64,000 nt of DNA from Guptibacillus hwajinpoensis (GCF_029277305.1 NZ_CP119526.1), one strand, 5' to 3'. Counted from the first letter of the stretch, positions 31,601-40,213 are shown. The notes: a model not told the origin generated them from the letters alone. Translations and numbers: made by a program.

Positions 31601-34600
31601 GGGACGTATGTATTTAACGGTCTTGCACCAGGTAATTATACGGTGACAGCTATTGCATCAGGATTTCAATCGTCATCAGTTGGTGCGATTGTTGAACCGA
31701 ATGAAACAACTGTCGTTAATCAAAGTTTGCAGAGTAATCCAGGTGGCATTTCAGGTTCTGTCAGTCCAGTGATCGATGCAACTCAGGTCACGCTCTCAAC
31801 TGCTGATGGTCTATTTATTGCATCAACGCTCGTTAATTCAAATGGTGAATTTAATTTCGATAACCTTCTACCAGGACAGTATATTCTTACCGCTACTGCA
31901 ACTAATTACCGCATATCAAGTGCTGGAGCTACAGTTGTTGCCGATGAAATAACACCCGTGACTTTAACAATTGAACCAAATCCATCCGAAATTAGCGGTG
32001 TAATTTCTGATCCAGATGGTACACCGATTTCCAATGCAACAATCCAAATCATTGATGCAAACGGTAGTGCTTTAAGCGCTGGTACAACTAATCAGAATGG
32101 ACAGTACGCTATTGGTAACCTACCTCCAGGATCATTTACAGTCATCATAAGTGCTCCGAATTTCGGTTCTACTACAGGCGGGATCACATTAAATCCTGGC
32201 CAAACTGTAACGGACGCGGATTTTATTTTGATTCCAGATCCAGGAACAATTGTTGGGCAAATAACTGATACGTTAGGCGATCCGATCTCAGGGGCTACAG
32301 TGATTATTCGTACTTTTGACAACCAGCAAGTTAGAACGATAACAACGAATGAGTTTGGTGAGTTTCTAGTAGGTGGCATTGCCCCAGGTTCTTATACGGT
32401 CGTTGCAACAGCACCAGACTTCTCTACCGAATTTGTAGGAGCAATTGTTACTAGCAATCAAAATACTGTCGCCAACATTATTCTTGAAAGTCTTGTAGGA
32501 AATATAACAGGTTCAGTAGTAGATGGTAATGGCGATCCCATCACAGGCGATAATATAGGTATTAAATTGTTTAGTGGTAGTGGGTCTTTGCTACAAACGC
32601 TTGTAGCAAATTCAGACGGAACGTTTACGATCCAGGCCCTGAATCCTGATCAATATAAGGTTAGTGCGACGGCTCCCAATTATTCTGCTAATACGATCAG
32701 TGCTAATGTTATAGCTGGAACTACGGAGAATGTTACGATTCCACTTCAATTATTACCAGCGACTATTTCAGGGGTCGTAACCAATACTGCTACTGGTGAA
32801 GGTATTAACGGGGCTGTACTAACATTTACAACTTCGGAAGGTATTCCAATTGCAAATTCTATCTCGGGTTTGAATGGAGAATATATTGTAGAGAACATCC
32901 CGGCCGGCACTGTAGTAGTAAGCGCAAGTGCGACGAATTTCGGAGCAAGAGCGCTAACTACAGTAGTTAATCCTGGAGAAGTAAAAACAGTCAATATTGC
33001 AATGGATGAGAGCTTAGGATTCTTAACAGGTTATCTAACTAATGTTGATACTGGCGAAGCAATTTCAGGGGCTATTACCATAATCGATGAGAACGGAGAG
33101 CAAATTGCAACACTCACGTCAAATGACTCTGGGCTCTTCCTTACTGATGGACTAAATCCCGGAAATTATCAGGCCGTTGCAGCTTCAGAAGGATTTACAA
33201 GTCGCACAGCTAGTTTTAGCATACTTCCAAATGAAACCTCAGTGTTGAGCTTTGCGTTATCACCTATTCCAAGTACGATTAAAGGGAGAATTACAAACTT
33301 CAATACAGGTGATCCGATCGTTGGAAGTACAATAATAATTCACGAACAATCTCCGAGTGGACCAATCGTAGCTACAACTGTCACAGATTCTAATGGAGAA
33401 TATATCGTTAATACCCTAGCTGCAAGTACGTACACAATCGTTTCATTCGCTGAAGGATTTGGTGCTGCAGAAGCAACAACTGATGTTGGTAGGGGGGAAT
33501 CCAAAACTGTCGATATTAAATTATTACCTGACCCAGGCGCTATTCAAGGAACGATTACAAATGCTAACACCGGAGATGTATTATCGGGAATAACGGTGGA
33601 TTTATTTAATGGTGACGGCGTATTGGTTTTCACAACAAACACAGATCAGGATGGATTTTATCAGTTTACTAGTCTTGCTGCCCTTCAATTCAGAGTAGTG
33701 ACTAGAAGCTCTGATTATCAGACTCAAGAAGTTGGGGTTATTGTCACTTCAGGAAATGTTGAGGTCGTGAATTTTGGGTTAGACCCAAACCCTGGTTCTA
33801 TTACTGGAACGATCCGAGATGCAGAAACCAATACACGTCTAGTTGGTGCAGAAGTTACTGCCTATGTAGCACAGGATATTGTGCCAGTGGCGACGGCTAC
33901 AACCAATGGATTGGGAGAATATACGATCTCTGGACTTGTACCTGGCACATACTCGATTGTGGCTAATGCGGTTGATTACACAGAGAATTCGACCGGTAGT
34001 ACAGTAGTGTCAAACGCAACGACCACCACAAATCTTTTATTAACAAGTAATTCAGCTAGCCTTTCTGGTACGGTCTTAGACGAAAATGGTTTGCCTTTTA
34101 AAAATGCGGTTGTCAAAATAATCGATGTAAATGGTGTTGTCATAGGAATTGTTGCTGTTGATCAAAACGGCTTTTATTCAATTGGAGGTTTGAGGCCAGG
34201 AACTTATACAATATTAGCTTCAGCACCAGGTGCATCAGGTTCAGGGGTAGGCGCTTCTACAACGACTGGAGCGACACTAGTAGCAAATGAAAATCGCACT
34301 GCCAATTTTGTACTTCAACTTAATCCAGGTAATGTGTCTGGTATGATTGTTGACGAGAATACTGGAGACCCTGTCGTAGGTGCTAATATCAATTTGCTTG
34401 ATAGTAACGGTCAAGTTGTTGCTACAACTGCAACAGACACTGGTGGGAATTATCTAGTCAATCGCTTGAAGCAAGGAAGTTATACAGTATCCGTATTTAA
34501 ATCGTCTTATGCAAGGAAAACTGCCGGTGCCATTGTCCTACCAGATGAAACAACTATTGTTAATTTATCGCTTCAAAGATCGACTGGATCAGTATTTGGT

Positions 34601-36868
34601 AAGCTTCAAGATGATCTAGGACACCGGATTAATTCAGATAGCGTAGGCGTAAGACTGTTAGATGCTAAAGGATTATTACTGCAATCTACTGTTGCTTCAC
34701 CTGACTGTGAGTTTAGCTTTAGCGATTTACCCCCGGGTCAATATCTTGTTAGTATCAGTGCTAATGGCTACCAATCGAAAGTCGTACCAGTGAGTGTTGT
34801 GGCTGGAGAAGTAAGCGAATTAACGATTACCTTATTCGCCAATGCTGGTACAGTAGGCGGGAAAGTAACAAATATGGAGACTGGAGCAGGGATAGCGGGA
34901 GCATCTATTAGTGTCAAAGATGCTACTAATCTTACAGTTGCCAACGGCATTACTAATGAAAATGGAAACTTTAGTGTAGGTAATATTCCTCCAGGTTCAC
35001 TAGTTGTCACGGCATCAAGAGATGGATTTGGTACAGGTGCAGCGGGTGTAAATGTTGTGGCGAACGAAACTTCAGAAGTGTCCATTGCATTAACTCCTAA
35101 TCCAGGTAGTATTGAAGGAACGATAACAGACGAGGATACTGGGTTACCTATTTCAAACGCGAACGTTCAAGTGATGAATGAAGCGGGGACGATTGTTGCT
35201 AATGTCATGACACAATCTGACGGAAAGTATCTTGCTTCTGATATTCTGTCGGGTGTATATGAAGTCATCGTTAGTCATTCTGGTTATGGTAGCAAGCTAG
35301 AAGGAGCGATCGTTGAAAGTAACGAAAAAGTTACACTAGATTTTGCTCTTAGTTCAGTGACCGGAAGCCTCAGTGGGATTGTGATTAATCAGGAAACAAA
35401 GGAAAGGGTATCGGGAGCGTTTGTTCAACTAAGATGGCTGAGTCCTGACGGTGAACTCATTGCCTCTACGCTGACAAATGCCGATGGGGAGTATGCTATT
35501 ACAGGACTTACTCCTGCTATTTACACTGTGGTTGGCTTTGGAGCTGGCCTGGGGAGCGATTTAGCTTCTATTGAAATAGTACCTGACCAAACGACGGTAC
35601 AAAATCTGGGATTGTTTCCTCTACAATCTAACGTGAGAGGTACAGTTACTGATGCAGGGTCGAGCCTACCTATTGAGGGGGTACTTGTGCGATTAGTGAC
35701 ATCAAGTGGTGGCTTCCTACAAAGCGTACAAACGGATAATCAAGGTAATTATCTCATAGAAGGTTTTGATCCAGGTGAGTATACTGTTGTCGCAAGAAAT
35801 GAAAACTATCAATCAGCTACAAAAGAATTCACAGGCGAGCCGCTTCAAACAGAGGAAGTGAATTTCGCTTTAGCATCAAATCCTGGATCAGTTACAGGTC
35901 GAGTGACGGACGGTAAAACTTCAGAGGCTGTACCTGGCGTATCTGTCATCGTTCTCAATGAAATTAACGTACCAATAGCAAATACAATTACTGATCAAGA
36001 TGGAAATTACTTTATTAAAGGGCTGTCGCCAGGTAAGTATTCGATAAGGGCGCTCTCGTTAGGCTGTGATACAAACGCCAAATCCATGACCATCGTAGCA
36101 GGTGAAAAAACAACAGTTAACTTCATATTAACTGGCGATCCATCCATTGTCCGAGGAAATGTAACAAATGTAGACGGAGATCCTCTCAACGATGTAGGAG
36201 TTACGGTTTATGATAGTAATGGAAATGTAGTAGGAAAAGGGATAACAAGTAGATCTGGTGAATATGTCATTGGTTATTTACCAGCTGAAACGGTAACAAT
36301 GATTGCCTCATTACCTGGATTTGCTCCCGATATAAAAGAGATAACGTTAACACCTAATAGTGATCGGACTGTTAATTTCATACTGGGTGTTGAAAACCCA
36401 GCTACTCTTACTGGTATCGTAACAAGTTTCGAAACAAAGAAACCAATAGCGGGAGCCACTATTGCTGCACGCAGAAACGATGTTATTGTAGAGAGTGTGC
36501 AAACCTTAGCAGATGGAAGTTATACAATCAGTTTAGCTGAAGGAGAATATATTATTATCGCATCCGCAGAAGAATATGAAACTGACGATGAAGCTATTTT
36601 CTTAACAGCTGGTAGTAGCGAAGAGTTAGACTTCGCCTTAGAAGGTGGACCTCCGACTCCACCTCCACCGGGTCCAGATCAGTATTATTTATACGATTGC
36701 GAAACTGGAATGCCATTGAAACTATTCGGGAATGTTGTGCCAACAGTGTTCACTTTATTGCGCATCGATTGTAGAAGTGGCTGTGGTTATTTCTCATATA
36801 CCACCAATAACGATACAAGAAAATTAATTGTTTGCCTAGATTGTTATAGAGTGGTGCCTGCAACTTAA
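28631..36868 (+). CDS. giant 27-repeat carboxypeptidase-regulatory-like surface/appendage protein (2745 aa)
   Basis: Not a recognised named gene. Domain order: an N-terminal beta-rich domain of about 225 residues without signal peptide; a DUF11-like domain (about 230-350, with VENTGKSEAATVKLND and LSWEIGNLSPGG); then 27 tandem repeats of about 81-91 residues. Each repeat follows the pattern G-x-hydrophobic-x-G-x-hydrophobic-x-(D/N), then PIxGA-type, then TNxxGEYxIxxLxPGxYT, and most end in a xNP-G junction. This is the carboxypeptidase-regulatory-like / Cna-B-like beta-sandwich fold. After the repeats come a proline-rich hinge (PPTPPPPGP) and a final segment of about 64 residues with five cysteines (YDC, DCRSGC, VCLDC). 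No LPXTG motif or membrane anchor is present. The single open frame is intact over 8.2 kb. AAAAGGAGGGG precedes the ATG. Function inferred only as a long extracellular or spore-surface fibre. Confidence 0.85.
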   Translation: MSIPNEIQYTSVPLGSRVYFDVSNDESPAAVDLVGDQSHSSFGLAYDGENVYFRLRLNEDPRNRQKTGFQNFSWGVLFHTGGQAGTYQWLLAVDGLSGNLVLIENTEQEVNSWNDPAEGTNGKGAPNFSQPIINTDIARVTPANTTFGGNDNVFLDFFIPAVTLFDFLNITEQTPLQLISFTSTNANNYNKDSLKFSEGFQFTDAFSDPISIEDVDVKAKLELQKILLSGPTTVKAGDEAAYNARLIVENTGKSEAATVKLNDVIKFDLLSHFSISNSSTGNPVFNQHTNTLSWEIGNLSPGGTAVLDFEVSGFFNTAGERVLETAKAIGTDRGTGSRLKTDIITTKINVTSTGGVVGVVKNHSNGLTLADVVVELKDGTTTIGVTTTNASGEYSLTEISPGSYTIEFSKPDFITNIQSLTINSGSITRKDVFLTELLGNIDGTVTNSSGGAINNATLLLIDSAGNVLDEQTTNASGAYTFPSIKAGSYTLTVSASGFQSAEEGVIVESNDTSTVNFVLEPNPGNVQGSVTNTSGDPINEALVEVLNVAGMVVARTLTLPSGEYTINDLAPGSYQLRVSKDLFRTTVLGFNLTAGETKTINVELGSNPGSLSGVVRDSSTLDPLPDTTIQVTDERGVTVAQALTNGSGLYEINNLPPGIYNVTFVSEGYGSLTVGTKILSNQTTELNVELDQLVGGITGTITDSNGNTLSGAIIEVFFNNVHIATATSDNNGLYRINNLSPGFYTINASKMGFSTETIGASVVANEISIANVALLPNPGDLTGTVLSSGGDPIPGAVINVRDDRTDAIITQAITNDQGEYTALGLAAGNYTVIAQAEDFQSQLKGVTILSDQTTITNFTLNPNPSSVSGTIINSADGLPITGSMIEVRVVDLTGTTVTTTFTNLDGQYEVTNLTPGTYSIVVSATDFQTNSATAFLTPGDTSVVDVVLTLAPGIISGTITDSAGNLLGNVSVKMIDEQGNLVGTILTDSNGTYVFNGLAPGNYTVTAIASGFQSSSVGAIVEPNETTVVNQSLQSNPGGISGSVSPVIDATQVTLSTADGLFIASTLVNSNGEFNFDNLLPGQYILTATATNYRISSAGATVVADEITPVTLTIEPNPSEISGVISDPDGTPISNATIQIIDANGSALSAGTTNQNGQYAIGNLPPGSFTVIISAPNFGSTTGGITLNPGQTVTDADFILIPDPGTIVGQITDTLGDPISGATVIIRTFDNQQVRTITTNEFGEFLVGGIAPGSYTVVATAPDFSTEFVGAIVTSNQNTVANIILESLVGNITGSVVDGNGDPITGDNIGIKLFSGSGSLLQTLVANSDGTFTIQALNPDQYKVSATAPNYSANTISANVIAGTTENVTIPLQLLPATISGVVTNTATGEGINGAVLTFTTSEGIPIANSISGLNGEYIVENIPAGTVVVSASATNFGARALTTVVNPGEVKTVNIAMDESLGFLTGYLTNVDTGEAISGAITIIDENGEQIATLTSNDSGLFLTDGLNPGNYQAVAASEGFTSRTASFSILPNETSVLSFALSPIPSTIKGRITNFNTGDPIVGSTIIIHEQSPSGPIVATTVTDSNGEYIVNTLAASTYTIVSFAEGFGAAEATTDVGRGESKTVDIKLLPDPGAIQGTITNANTGDVLSGITVDLFNGDGVLVFTTNTDQDGFYQFTSLAALQFRVVTRSSDYQTQEVGVIVTSGNVEVVNFGLDPNPGSITGTIRDAETNTRLVGAEVTAYVAQDIVPVATATTNGLGEYTISGLVPGTYSIVANAVDYTENSTGSTVVSNATTTTNLLLTSNSASLSGTVLDENGLPFKNAVVKIIDVNGVVIGIVAVDQNGFYSIGGLRPGTYTILASAPGASGSGVGASTTTGATLVANENRTANFVLQLNPGNVSGMIVDENTGDPVVGANINLLDSNGQVVATTATDTGGNYLVNRLKQGSYTVSVFKSSYARKTAGAIVLPDETTIVNLSLQRSTGSVFGKLQDDLGHRINSDSVGVRLLDAKGLLLQSTVASPDCEFSFSDLPPGQYLVSISANGYQSKVVPVSVVAGEVSELTITLFANAGTVGGKVTNMETGAGIAGASISVKDATNLTVANGITNENGNFSVGNIPPGSLVVTASRDGFGTGAAGVNVVANETSEVSIALTPNPGSIEGTITDEDTGLPISNANVQVMNEAGTIVANVMTQSDGKYLASDILSGVYEVIVSHSGYGSKLEGAIVESNEKVTLDFALSSVTGSLSGIVINQETKERVSGAFVQLRWLSPDGELIASTLTNADGEYAITGLTPAIYTVVGFGAGLGSDLASIEIVPDQTTVQNLGLFPLQSNVRGTVTDAGSSLPIEGVLVRLVTSSGGFLQSVQTDNQGNYLIEGFDPGEYTVVARNENYQSATKEFTGEPLQTEEVNFALASNPGSVTGRVTDGKTSEAVPGVSVIVLNEINVPIANTITDQDGNYFIKGLSPGKYSIRALSLGCDTNAKSMTIVAGEKTTVNFILTGDPSIVRGNVTNVDGDPLNDVGVTVYDSNGNVVGKGITSRSGEYVIGYLPAETVTMIASLPGFAPDIKEITLTPNSDRTVNFILGVENPATLTGIVTSFETKKPIAGATIAARRNDVIVESVQTLADGSYTISLAEGEYIIIASAEEYETDDEAIFLTAGSSEELDFALEGGPPTPPPPGPDQYYLYDCETGMPLKLFGNVVPTVFTLLRIDCRSGCGYFSYTTNNDTRKLIVCLDCYRVVPAT

Positions 36869-36879
36869 TAAAGAAAGCG

Positions 36880-36909
36880 CCGATGAGAGTAAAGCTCATC
36901 GGTTTTTTT
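36880..36909 (+). terminator. terminator of the giant repeat gene
   Basis: CCGATGAG / CTCATCGG with loop AGTAAAG and a T run, 12 bp after the stop codon. Confidence 0.92.
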
Positions 36910-37019
36910 ATTGTTGTACGCTGAGGTAGAGAAGGAGTTGCCTTTACGTAAAGAGAAAGAATGACATAGTTGATTTACCAAGAGAAGAGTGAGTTGATGA
37001 AAAGACTACTCTTGGCTTA

Positions 37020-37269
37020 AAACAAGTTAAGAATTCAAAAGCCTATCGTAAGGTTGTTCTTAAAGTAGACTCGGTGACATTGGGATTATATTAATCAGTT
37101 AAAGGTAACAGCAATAAATGAAAATGGTGATACTCGTCAAATTAACGCAAAGCGGGATAAAGAAGGAAATTGATAGAGGTTTTTTGAACGGTCCGATCAT
37201 CTATCTGTGGAAATGAACAATTCCCCTCTACGAGTAGCAACGAAATGGGTCATTGATCTTGTCGATTGA
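37020..37269 (+). pseudogene. decayed ORF remnant
   Basis: Protein-like sequence of about 80 codons is broken by one frameshift (near 37080-37096) and two consecutive in-frame stops (TGATAG at 37171-37176). Readable pieces are KQVKNSKAYRKVVLKVDSVT, then after the frameshift QLKVTAINENGDTRQINAKR, then FFERSDHLSVEMNNSPLRVA and TKWVIDLVD before a TGA. No intact start or family is recognised. It fills most of the gap between the giant gene and the next membrane protein. Confidence 0.55.
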
Positions 37270-37354
37270 TGCCAATCATTGTTAAAAAATTCAAGCTAAA
37301 GGGCCTTAAAGGTGATATGATAGAAGGAGTATGTAGAGTTGGGAGGCTTTCAAG

Positions 37355-38341
37355 TTGGACGATTGGAAAGGTGCTTTAGCCGAGCTATTTCGAGCTGTTG
37401 GAATCAATCTTAAATCTGAGCTTGCTCCCATGGTTGATGGTATGCAATCTTTTTTCTCAAACAACCCGTGGGGACAGCTTTTCTTATTATTGCTTATTCT
37501 TGTCGTAGCTGCTCAAGGCATGAGCGCTATTGCTAGACTCTATGACCGTGCTTTCAGACAAACTATTGAGCGGAAGATGGAAACAAATTCGCATCTACAT
37601 TATTTCTTTAAAGGGTTTCTACATCATAAACGCTCAGAAAGTTGGATGAATGATTCATCCTGGCAACAAAAAGAACTACAGCGTTTTGATCTCTATGAGC
37701 TTGAATGGTTGAATAATGAGCTCTCAACTGCCGAAGGTGATTTTCGTGATTATCGCCCTCAGACGTTTTTTGCGGGAATTCTATTCTCGCTATTTGCACT
37801 TTTACTTATTTGGTACTATGAGTGGACGATTTTTGAAAAAGATATTCTAGCAATCTTATTACCTGTTCTAATTGTTACGTGGTGTATGGCACTGGTTTTC
37901 TACAAAATAGGAATTAAGAAAAGGTTCTACCAGTCGTTGAGTACGAGTGTAGAACTCGCTATTTCGACGAAAAAAGTACAGGATGTTATGTTCTATATCG
38001 ATTCTGATTTAAAACGATACAAAACGGAGCGTGTAACGACAGACGGTGGTTATTATGAAGTTGTGCGCTGCATGACGTGTTTGTATCATTCGAACTATCT
38101 CGAGAAAGTTCGCTTTCAAATTAATGACACGGTTCTTGCCTTTACAGCAAAAGAACGTGTGATTGAAGTAACGGTAAGCAGTGAATTTGGCAATACGTTT
38201 TTAATTGATCGTCTTGAATTCCGAGACGGCTACTGCCAGAGTCTGCGTAAAGGTAGCAAACTTTTTGATGATAAACTGATGGTAACGTACTTAAATGCTG
38301 CATTCGAGCAGCGCCCAGCTTATTTTCAAACGAGTTCTTAA
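37355..38341 (+). CDS. membrane protein of unknown function, three predicted TM segments
   Basis: Not recognised. The 328-residue protein starts at TTG after GGGAGG. It has an N-terminal amphipathic region, a strongly hydrophobic segment around residues 42-58 (LFLLLLILVVAAQG), a charged cytoplasmic-type stretch of about 80 residues rich in H/K/R/E/W, and a closely spaced pair of TM segments (about 137-182). A soluble C-terminal domain of about 145 residues contains a CMTC pair. No enzyme motif is seen. It lies between the decayed ORF and yaaI, in the accessory segment, and has its own terminator. Confidence 0.75.
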   Translation: MDDWKGALAELFRAVGINLKSELAPMVDGMQSFFSNNPWGQLFLLLLILVVAAQGMSAIARLYDRAFRQTIERKMETNSHLHYFFKGFLHHKRSESWMNDSSWQQKELQRFDLYELEWLNNELSTAEGDFRDYRPQTFFAGILFSLFALLLIWYYEWTIFEKDILAILLPVLIVTWCMALVFYKIGIKKRFYQSLSTSVELAISTKKVQDVMFYIDSDLKRYKTERVTTDGGYYEVVRCMTCLYHSNYLEKVRFQINDTVLAFTAKERVIEVTVSSEFGNTFLIDRLEFRDGYCQSLRKGSKLFDDKLMVTYLNAAFEQRPAYFQTSS

Positions 38342-38345
38342 ATCC

Positions 38346-38376
38346 AACCTCTCTTCTATAGAAGAGAGGTTTTTCT
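38346..38376 (+). terminator. terminator shared by the convergent membrane-protein gene and yaaI
   Basis: AACCTCTCTTC / GAAGAGAGGTT with loop TATA and a T-rich tail, between two convergent genes. Confidence 0.85.
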
Positions 38377-38991
38377 TTATCCATCATAAGAAGTTACTGC
38401 TTGTCGCTGAATAGCTTGTTCAATGAGGGTTGTCAGGTTTAGCTCAGTAGAAGGATCAGTATTCGCCTTTAAGTTCGCCTTCATTAACTTCAGTGCGTAT
38501 TCATTGTCTTCTGCAAGGTTAGAAGCACAGCAGTCGGACGGGATGTAGAGTTCGTATTCCCTCATATAAGCATCGTTTGCAGTGAAGAGCACGCAGATAT
38601 TCCCAGCAAATCCTGTTAGAATCAATGTTGTTACGTTTAAGTAATTTAATAAGGAAGAGAGTGGTGTAGAAAAGAACCCAGAATGCTTCGGTTTCACAAT
38701 GGTATAATCATCATCCTCTGGCTCAAGGCGATCAACGAGATGCTGACCATTTGCGCAAGCAGCATAGTTGATTACTTTTTTAAAATCAGACTGCCACAAG
38801 CCATAATTGTCATTTACATAAATGACAGGAACTCCAGCTGCTTTAACTTCTCGTTTCAGTAAAGCAATGGAGTCGGCTGTTTCTTCCGTGTATTGAGCAA
38901 GTCGTTCAGCATCTTTAAAATCCATCGTGTTAATGACATCAATTAATAAGAGAGCAACAGATGTCTTATTCTCGTTTTGCCCTTTGCTCAT
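38377..38991 (-). CDS. yaaI: isochorismatase-family cysteine hydrolase (YaaI-like)
   Basis: A 204-residue member of the isochorismatase-like hydrolase superfamily. The catalytic triad is visible: Asp in ALLLIDVINTMDF, Lys in IVKPKHSGFFST, and Cys in TGFAGNICVLFTANDA. The substrate is unknown; family members act on isochorismate, nicotinamide and other amides. The ATG of MSKGQNENK is chosen because AAGGAG lies about ten bases upstream; the longer TTG-initiated frame to 39042 has no ribosome site. It lies divergent from tadA, as in B. subtilis. Confidence 0.85.
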   Translation of the reverse strand: MSKGQNENKTSVALLLIDVINTMDFKDAERLAQYTEETADSIALLKREVKAAGVPVIYVNDNYGLWQSDFKKVINYAACANGQHLVDRLEPEDDDYTIVKPKHSGFFSTPLSSLLNYLNVTTLILTGFAGNICVLFTANDAYMREYELYIPSDCCASNLAEDNEYALKLMKANLKANTDPSTELNLTTLIEQAIQRQAVTSYDG

Positions 38992-39082
38992 TTGGATTTC
39001 TCTCCTTATAATAGAAATAGAAATTACATGTAGTTTACCCAAATCATTTAGTAGATAAAACGATTCAAAAGGAGCACATGTT

Positions 39083-39613
39083 ATGCACGCTCAAGCTCAA
39101 AAAGATGAACAGTTTATGAAGGCAGCCATACATGAAGCAGAGAGAGCTGCATCCATTGGTGAAGTTCCGATCGGTGCAGTGATTGTCAAAGATGATCGCA
39201 TTATTGCTTCAGCATATAATTTACGAGAAACGGAGCAACGATCTGTCGCTCATGCAGAATTGCTAGCGATTGACGATGCCTGCAAAGAGGTTGGTTCTTG
39301 GCGGCTAACAGGATGTACATTATATGTCACCCTTGAACCGTGCGCGATGTGCAGCGGTGCGATTGTTTTATCAAGGGTGGAGCGAGTTGTATATGGTGCT
39401 TATGATCCAAAGGGTGGATGTGCCGGAACATTAATGAACCTACTCGACGACAATCGCTTTAACCATCAAGCTGAGGTAACAGCAGGCGTTTTAGAGGAAG
39501 AGTGTGGTAGCATGCTCTCACGTTTTTTTCGTGAATTAAGAGAAGCGCAAAAACTGAAGAAAAAGCAAATGAAAAAGCAAAGTGCATTCATTGAAAAACA
39601 AGAAAAGACGTGA
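39083..39613 (+). CDS. tadA: tRNA-specific adenosine deaminase
   Basis: TadA deaminates A34 of tRNA-Arg(ACG) to inosine. The 176-residue zinc enzyme has the zinc ligand H57 and catalytic E59 in VAHAEL, and C87/C90 in LEPCAMCSGA. The C-terminus carries a lysine-rich tail (KLKKKQMKKQ) that makes it somewhat longer than the B. subtilis protein (161). AAAGGAG precedes the ATG. It is followed by a tRNA-Ser gene 36 bp downstream. Confidence 0.96.
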   Translation: MHAQAQKDEQFMKAAIHEAERAASIGEVPIGAVIVKDDRIIASAYNLRETEQRSVAHAELLAIDDACKEVGSWRLTGCTLYVTLEPCAMCSGAIVLSRVERVVYGAYDPKGGCAGTLMNLLDDNRFNHQAEVTAGVLEEECGSMLSRFFRELREAQKLKKKQMKKQSAFIEKQEKT

Positions 39614-39649
39614 TATAGTGTTTTCTGTGCCAATGAGGCATCGACGGAT

Positions 39650-39741
39650 GGAGGCGTACCCAAGTTTGGCTGAAGGGGACTGACTCGAAATCAGTTAGGG
39701 CGTTTACCGTCGCAGGGGTTCAAATCCTCTCGCCTCCGCCA
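39650..39741 (+). tRNA. tRNA-Ser (anticodon CGA)
   Basis: A 92-nt tRNA with a long variable arm. The acceptor GGAGGCG pairs with CGCCTCC, the discriminator is G, and CCA is encoded. The anticodon stem ACTGA/TCAGT encloses CTCGAAA, giving CGA (reads UCG). Confidence 0.95.
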
Positions 39742-39770
39742 CTTACACTTTTTGGTATAGCGAGACCTAT

Positions 39771-39798
39771 TGCTAAATAGGATAAAACGCGTTATACT
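39771..39798 (+). promoter_or_regulatory. promoter of the SRP RNA gene
   Basis: TTGCTA (39771-39776), 16 bp, TATACT (39793-39798), about 41 bp before the mature RNA. Confidence 0.65.
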
Positions 39799-39839
39799 AT
39801 ATTTTGCACCGTTCGAGTGCACTAACAATATTATCAAAT

Positions 39840-40112
39840 TTGCCGTGCTAGGTGGGGAATTAGCGGTGCCCTGTACTCGCAATCCGCTATAGCGAGACTG
39901 AATCCCTTCCCGAGGTTTAGCCACTGCAGGGTCTGCCCTGAATAAGTGGTGTTGACATTCGGGTCCTGCGCAACAGAGTCCTACGAATCCTGTCAGGTCC
40001 GGAAGGAAGCAGCAGTAAGTAGGTACCCTCTGTGTGCCGCGGGAGTGCCCGGATCGAGCTAACTGTTCAGGTAACGCCTGTGGTGGCTTTATCAAAGGAA
40101 GGTGCACGGTTT
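39840..40112 (+). ncRNA. scr: signal recognition particle RNA (scRNA, long Bacillus type)
   Basis: An approximately 273-nt SRP RNA. It has the Alu-type 5' part TGCCGTGCTAGGTGGGG paired with GGTGCACGG at the 3' end, and the conserved domain IV core GTCAGGTCCGGAAGGAAGCA (39996-40015) bound by Ffh. Length and features match the B. subtilis scRNA rather than the short E. coli 4.5S form. The mature ends are approximate. It sits between tadA/tRNA-Ser and dnaX, the standard place. Confidence 0.95.
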
Positions 40113-40128
40113 ACTTAATTAAATGTCC

Positions 40129-40160
40129 AAACTCACTCTTATACAAGGGTGAGTTTTTTA
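40129..40160 (+). terminator. SRP RNA terminator
   Basis: AACTCAC / GTGAGTT stem followed by TTTTTA. Confidence 0.85.
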
Positions 40161-40184
40161 GTGTCGTTAATAATGGATTGCCTT

Positions 40185-40213
40185 TTGAATTAGAGAGCTC
40201 AAAAAGGTATAAT
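40185..40213 (+). promoter_or_regulatory. promoter of the dnaX operon
   Basis: TTGAAT (40185-40190), 17 bp, TATAAT (40208-40213), 37 bp before dnaX. Confidence 0.8.

Noticed and set aside
28631..36868. Sortase-anchored adhesin
   Set aside because: No signal peptide at the N-terminus and no LPXTG or C-terminal hydrophobic anchor; the C-terminus is a Cys-rich module.
28272..38341. Integrated genomic island or prophage at tRNA-Arg
   Set aside because: No integrase, phage gene or duplicated tRNA 3' end was seen; the tRNA is intact and only the positional coincidence supports it.
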